Program-made: the position numbers and the translations under genes
The notes under the pieces: generated by a model
Database searches by the model: none
The model's input: the letters and a program-made list of their open reading frames with translations, nothing else
What the model was told of the DNA's origin: nothing
Source of the DNA: Theocolax elegans
Taxonomy: Eukaryota > Arthropoda > Insecta > Hymenoptera > Cerocephalidae
NCBI GenBank assembly: GCA_026168455.1
Contig: CM047430.1
Span: 71,773,044-71,837,043, forward strand
Length of the DNA: 64,000 nt
Reading direction: 5' to 3'
In this document: piece by piece, positions 58,569-64,000 of the stretch
Numbering within the stretch: position 1 is the stretch's first letter
How the letters are laid out: each line of letters starts with the position of its first letter

Positions 58569-60422
58569 CCTTTATAAACCAAAATTCCCACATCAAAACA
58601 ATACTTATATCTCCCTTCTTTCATGGTGAATATGGTAATAACCATTAAAACGACAATAAATAAATAAGAATAAATAATAATAAATACATGATATTAAAAA
58701 CATAACATGTATAACTTAATAAATGTGTATATAGGACGATAACTAAACAACCGATAAATTTGTATAAGGTACGAAACATCTGATTGATACAGTCAAAACA
58801 TGACTAATTAAAATTGTCTATAGACGATTAATATGATTATAATACTGTTCGGTAAACTAGGGATCTGTAAGAATCAAACTAGCAGCGGGTAAATTTGATT
58901 TTAAATTTCTTTGAATAATTGAAGAGAGAGTAAAATACTGCTTTCAGCGAAATATTATTGATCCTTGAATTCATGTATCAATATTGTATACACTGCAGAT
59001 TGCAATTTATTAACATCTTCTTTTTTATTAAGTGGTTGTTTTTGCATATTTATATGTATTGTTTCAGAGATTATTCTTTTCTCCAATTTCTCTCTGTGTC
59101 TAATATATGAACATTATTAAAATCCATTGTATGTGTCCCAATTCATTATTATGATTGTTAATAACACATTGTTTATTTTTAAACTATTCCTGCAGTGCTC
59201 ATTCACTCTAGTTTTTACTATTCTTTTTGTTTCTCCTACATAAGAAGCACTACAATCAGTACATTTAATTCTATAAACTACCCCTTGTTGTTCCAATTTA
59301 TTAGTTTTATCTTTTCCTCTGTGTATAACCTGATTAAGTGTATTAACAATTTTAGGTACAGTCTTAATATTATATTTTTTAACATTATTCGATATGTTTT
59401 CATACAAATTTGGAACATATGGTAAAGTTAATATTACTGCATTTTTCTTTTTATTGCTTCAATTATTATTATTTAAATTATGTGCTGAACTATTGTGTTT
59501 TAACTGCATACGTTTTTGTAAATTATTATTTATAAATTTCTGTGGATAATCATTATTAAGTAAGATTTTTTTAACCTACTTAATATTTTTCTTATGAAAC
59601 ATTTTGTCAGAGAGTAAAATAGACTTATTAACTAGTGAAAATACCATGGCTCTTTTTTGTGATAAAGGATGTTCCGATTTAAAGTTCATTATTCTCCCAG
59701 AAAATGTTGGTTTGTGATACCAATCAATTAAAATCTTATCAGAAGGTTTAATCAATTTTAGTTCAAGAAAATTTAACGTACATTCTTGTTCAATTTCATA
59801 CGTAAATTGCAATTTTTTGTGGTACGAATTAAAAATTGTAATAATTTCAGATAATTTATTTTTAGGAATTATCGTTATTATGTCATCAACATATCTGTAA
59901 TAAATTAAAGGTTTAAATGACAATTTACTAATACATTCTTCTTCTAAATCTGCCATTACAATATCAGCAAAAATGGGAGTACATGGGCTTCCCATCGGTG
60001 TACCTTGAATTTGTTGGTAAAATTTATTATCAAATTGAAAAAAATGTATTGTTCATTAAAAATTTAGTAGCATCTAAAAATTCATTCAATGGTATGTTAA
60101 AATGTTTAAAAATATCAAAATGTCTCTTCTCTATACTATTTTTTATTAGTTCCAAAGGTGTATTAGTAAACAATGAAATTACGTACAAACTAATCATTAT
60201 ATAATCTTCTGGTATAATCAAATTACTTATTTTCTTCTTTAAATCGTAACTATTTAGGACATGAGACTTAGGTAATTTAATACTATTTTTTATAATGTGG
60301 TTGAGTCGTTTTGATAATTCATAAGTGGGGGTACCTATACATGAAACTATTGGTCTCAACGGTGTATTATTTTTATGAATTTTAGGTAGACCATAGATCT
60401 TTGGTAAAGTTGTGTCCGTTAA

Positions 60423-60787
60423 CGGGATGTCGAACCCAAGTTACAGGGATCTACACCTTCTAATATAAGAATTATGTTGGAAATATTGAATTAAAAATCT
60501 GAAAAAATGCATATCGGTAGTTTACAACAAAGCGAGGGCATGACGTTTTGATTTTTTGAGAACAAATTATTTTTTTAATAATAATTGAATAAACAATTTT
60601 CGTTTGATAATTATTGATCGAGAAAGGCATGAATTTTCAACGCAAAAATCAGAAATAAATTACAATTTTAAGAATCTGAATAAATTTAAGTATACTGTTT
60701 AAAACATGCCAAAGGGCACGGCGTTCACGATTTTTTCAAAAATTTATTCTTTTCTAAAAATGACCATTTTCTAAGTCCGACATCGCC
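60423..60787 (+). mobile_element. piggyBac-like MITE (family R), complete copy
   Basis: 365 bp flanked by TTAA on both sides (60419-60422 and 60788-60791). Ends CGGGATGTCGAAC and the inverse of GGCGATGTCGGAC. TTAA duplication is the hallmark of piggyBac-type insertion. Removing the element plus one TTAA rejoins the Penelope-like reading frame just before LPKIYGLPKIHK, which confirms the boundaries. Internally, two diverged copies of a motif (AAAATCTGAA..., then GGGCATGACG or GGGCACGGCG, then a TTTTTT run) are spaced about 170 bp apart. No open frame. Confidence 0.88.
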
Positions 60788-61830
60788 TTAAACTTATTGC
60801 ATTTTTATGATATTTTTTATTAAGATATCCATTATCATTCCAATTTTTCATAAATTTTTTTCAGCATTTTTGTAAATTGTTAAGTGGATTTTTTCTTATT
60901 TCTTTATACGTATTTGTATCAGATAATAATTCATGCATCTTATTTTTATACATTTCATTACCGATAGCCACTGTCACATTACCTTTATCAGCCATGATAA
61001 AACACAATTCATTATCAACTGCGAATTTCTTTGCTTCTTCTAGCCTCTGTGAAAATATTCTAGCTTCAGATTTAATGTGTTTAATTTTTTTATTTTGATT
61101 TTGAAAGCTACTAATAACCTTCACCCTCATATCCATTTTACATTCTTCATGAATCTCATGATAATTTAAACAATCCTCAACATTTTTAATTATCTCTACT
61201 ACTTCATTTTTCTTAGTGTTATTAGAAAAACTAAATTTCGGGCCTAAAGACATAACTTGTTTAACACTGTCTGGAATTTCTAAATCTGTAAGATAGATAA
61301 ACCATTTATCTTTAAAATTATTAGAATTACAATTCTCATTAACTAAATGACCCTTGTTATTTGCTTTGTTGCTATTTACATTTTTATTACCTAATTTATT
61401 AAATTTTTTTCCATGTTTATAATTATACGAATTCTTAACCATTTTAATACTTTCCAACTGTTTCTCCCAAAATTTTTATTTATAATTTTATCAGGTAATG
61501 TATATTTAAGCTTATCAATTAGACTATTACGTTTTTTGACTAAATAATACAAATGAATGTTCAAATCTTCAATTTCAATATTTAAAATCGTTTTTTGTAG
61601 TCCATAATACCTTTTTTAAACTTTTCAATACCCGTTTTACTATGAAATTTTAAATGTTTTCAATTTTTCAAAATACTCATAATATGTGTAGGTTTCTTAT
61701 CATACATTCTACATTTAACTAAAAATTCAATATTTGATTCAGTCTTTGTAATTTTTCTATTAAAGTTGACTAATGTTTTCAAATGTCTTGTAGTACTTAT
61801 TCCATATTCATGTGTGATATTTGTGTAAAA

Positions 61831-64000
61831 AATATGGTTACTTAATTAGATTAGCTACACAATTCTAATAAAACATAAATTTTAAATGATGCTATAATTC
61901 GAATTGTGTTAAAAATAATTTGAAGCATTAACACAGTTAAACGTAAACACAAATGATCAGGTTCTGAAAGGGTCATAATTTCTTAAAACTATAGTTCTTT
62001 TTTCACGTTTTTGGTACATATTGAAACTATATGGTTTTATCTGTAAAAAGTTTAATTCAAAATTAACAATTGCATTTTCTGCTTTGAAATTGCGAATAAT
62101 CTTTTTTACTATAAGTATTATATTATAGTATTGTAATATTATTTTATTAATATAATATTATTTTATCATTTTACAAAGTTAAAAACTTTGTGAAGTTTGT
62201 GTCAATTTTTGTCGAAATTTTTTTTTTACATCAAAACTATGATGAATTAAACTTTTTGAAGATTTAATTATCATATTTACATTTGGTAAGTAAAATTACA
62301 AAATTAAGGTTATTGATGTATTTATTAAAAAAATAAGGATTTCTTATATTTTTTTTAAAAAGAAGAAACTAATTTTTGGAAAAATATTTTAAGTCAGTTT
62401 CTTCTCAAAACTTTTACTCAAAATTACCGATCATCAATGTATTTATTAATTTATTGTTAAAAATATTTTTTTTTTTAAACTTAAACTATCAGGCGCTCTC
62501 TTATATATGTTTTAAACTAATCCGTATGAATTTTGTTAAGATTTAATTGAATTATTAAAATATCAATTATATTTTTAAATATAATATTTAGGTTGAAAAG
62601 TACCTATAGAATTTGAGTTCGTCATCCCGCAAACCTTTGAAAATGTGTACACGGAGAGACAATTTGTACTAAAAAGTATGGTAATTGAATAAAAACTTGT
62701 ATGTATTGTCAGGATGATAAAAATATTGAAAGACAACTCGAATGCTCCGAAGTGTCAATTTGATTATTATCCTTTTCATCATGAACAAAAATAATATAAA
62801 CGAGCAAATTTCAGCTGTGTTCGTTATCTCCGTGGTAATTATACAAATAACTCCTGATATAATGTAAATTGCAATATTTATATATATTCTTATTGTTATT
62901 GGAACGTTGAAAATGAAGGTTTTAACCTTTTCACTTGTAAATTATCTATTTTCTGGATTAAAATGTAAATATCTGTCTGTCCGTCTCATAGGTCGAGGTT
63001 AGGACCGACGGGTGTGCGCAGGGTATATAGGTGACGCTCGACCGAGCGTGCAGACTGCGTTCTCCCAGGACTAAACGATTTAACTTGGCCGATAAACCGA
63101 GAAAGAGGGAAAAAAGAAGTATAGAGAGTATCGGGAGCAGCAGCAGCAGCAACAGCAGCAGCATAGTCGGTGCGGGTTCCTCGGTGCAAACACCTGTAAA
63201 ACACCTCGTCGAGAGGGGCTACGTAGGAGTCACGTGCCCAGGCGTATCCGTGACCAAAGCCAAGGGGCGGTGCAGAAAAAGAAAAAGAGACAGAGCTGGA
63301 CCGAGTAAAAGAAAAAAGGAAAGAGGCACGAGTGTATATCGGCGTTGTCTTCGAAAAAAAAACCGGAAAACCTGTGTATTCGACGTACATATATTTTCCC
63401 TTTCCAAAACCCATTATAACAAAACGAATGCGGACAAATTTTCTAAATGGAATACGACCGAATGCACAAACGCTTATATATAACGTAGCGAAATGACGTG
63501 CGTCGAGACAGTTAAGATCTGGCCATATAGATCTTTGGATAATTGCACCCGGTTGTCCAAACATTCGCGTCGTTTGCACGAGGAGGTGTAGTGTGTGCTC
63601 GCCCGGTCACAATAAATTTAGATAGAAGCGAATCCTCGAATTGTATATAACATTCTCCGTTGTATCTACACCTTCTACTATATGTATTATGTATCGGATA
63701 TACCGTCGGACGATGTATATGTCCTATAGGGGGTGAACGGAATATACAAAAGAAAAAAAGCGCCGCCGGAAAATGTTTGATCGGGAGGCTAATGTAATGC
63801 TGTTTACGTAAAGTATCGTGTGTTACCTATACATATATATATATATATATATACACACACACGATCGCATCGTCGTACGTATCATACGACACCTTTCAAA
63901 CGTGCCGGACGCTATATGTACGGCTATATACACCTCGATTATTGACTAACAAATCTCCCCAGGGACTAGAATTCGCCTTCAGTTCTGTACACTTGGTTTC
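61831..64000. other. AT-rich DNA, then a GC-richer block, no convincing gene
   Basis: 61831-62950 is AT-rich with no frames. 62980-64000 is GC-richer and contains (CAG)n at 63136-63163 and (TA)n at 63832-63855. A plus-strand frame at 63031-63483 (150 codons, Lys/Arg/Ser-rich) overlaps a minus-strand frame at 62986-63579 (197 codons). Neither has a domain or typical protein composition. The plus-strand one could be an exon of a basic nuclear protein, but I cannot support it. Confidence 0.45.

Larger units (their letters stand above)
58522..61830 (-). mobile_element. Penelope-like retroelement with GIY-YIG endonuclease (decayed)
   Basis: On the minus strand, in order: an N-terminal part with FLVKCRMYDKKP (about 61700) and the MADKGNVTVAI motif in the frame 60861-61457; the RT start LPKIYGLPKIHKNNTPLRPI around 60340-60410; FDNKFYQQIQGTPMGSPCTP around 59970-60035; the catalytic YVDD (59882-59893) in the frame 59576-59995; a linker; then a GIY-YIG domain, GVVYRIKC...SYVGET (about 59228-59285), and a C-terminal tail ending in TAA at 58955. 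Frameshifts (a T-run near 60043, one near 59145) and stop codons break it, and a MITE sits in the RT region. A hammerhead-like motif lies at 58522-58568. RT plus C-terminal GIY-YIG is diagnostic of Penelope-like elements. Confidence 0.92.

Overview
This 64 kb window looks like an insect chromosome segment. It is very AT-rich, packed with TA, GA/CT and TG microsatellites and many generations of transposable elements, with only one recognisable host gene family. The style (AT-rich background, GC-richer islands with GAGA tracts and CG-containing motifs, Penelope-like and pogo-like elements, and a tandem family of intronless secreted-protein genes) would suit a hymenopteran such as a parasitoid wasp. 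That taxon is an inference; nothing in the window proves it. There is no bacterial-style gene organisation, operon or CRISPR array.

Layout. 1-6 kb: three copies of a small TA-flanked MITE (family A) and a 1.6 kb TIR element (family B). 6-27 kb: mostly unannotatable DNA with microsatellites, one degenerate piggyBac-like MITE (11.2 kb), an old dispersed repeat (15.7-16.2 kb), a strong G-quadruplex motif (19.5 kb) and a TGAATC/GATTCA motif cluster (24.5 kb). 27.3-28.4 kb: a 5'-truncated, mutated non-LTR retrotransposon. 29.3-29.9 kb: a foldback element. 30.4-37 kb: four copies of a pogo-like TIR element, one still encoding a PHD-type zinc finger, embedded in local tandem duplications. 33.8-42.9 kb: a 3.45 kb segment present twice in tandem. 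42.0-43.5 kb: a SINE with a 5S-rRNA-like head, a poly(A) tail and a 16-17 bp target duplication, interrupted by another MITE. 46.7-48.3 kb: two long palindromes, each carrying a tRNA-like sequence in both arms. 49.65-56.7 kb: three tandem copies of a gene for a roughly 420-residue secreted protein. 56.7-61.8 kb: further MITEs and a decayed Penelope-like element with GIY-YIG endonuclease, itself carrying a piggyBac-like MITE. 62-64 kb: GC-richer DNA without a convincing gene.

The host genes. Of the three secreted-protein copies (all on the minus strand), only the middle one (53116-54378) is intact. The first has lost its start codon and signal peptide at a junction with a family B transposon fragment. 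The third carries a single extra C that shifts the frame. The coding sequences are otherwise practically identical, so the array is either very young, homogenised, or partly an assembly product. The protein has a signal peptide, 14 cysteines and several N-glycosylation sequons, and I do not recognise its family.

Most attractive novel candidate: the palindromic TA-flanked element family at 46662-47441 and 47811-48293. It carries mirror-image tRNA-like units; in the younger element they have intact A- and B-box motifs and T-run terminators, arranged to be transcribed outwards from the centre. Several repeat copies differ mainly by single-base indels, so frame-breaking differences should be treated with caution until the assembly is verified.
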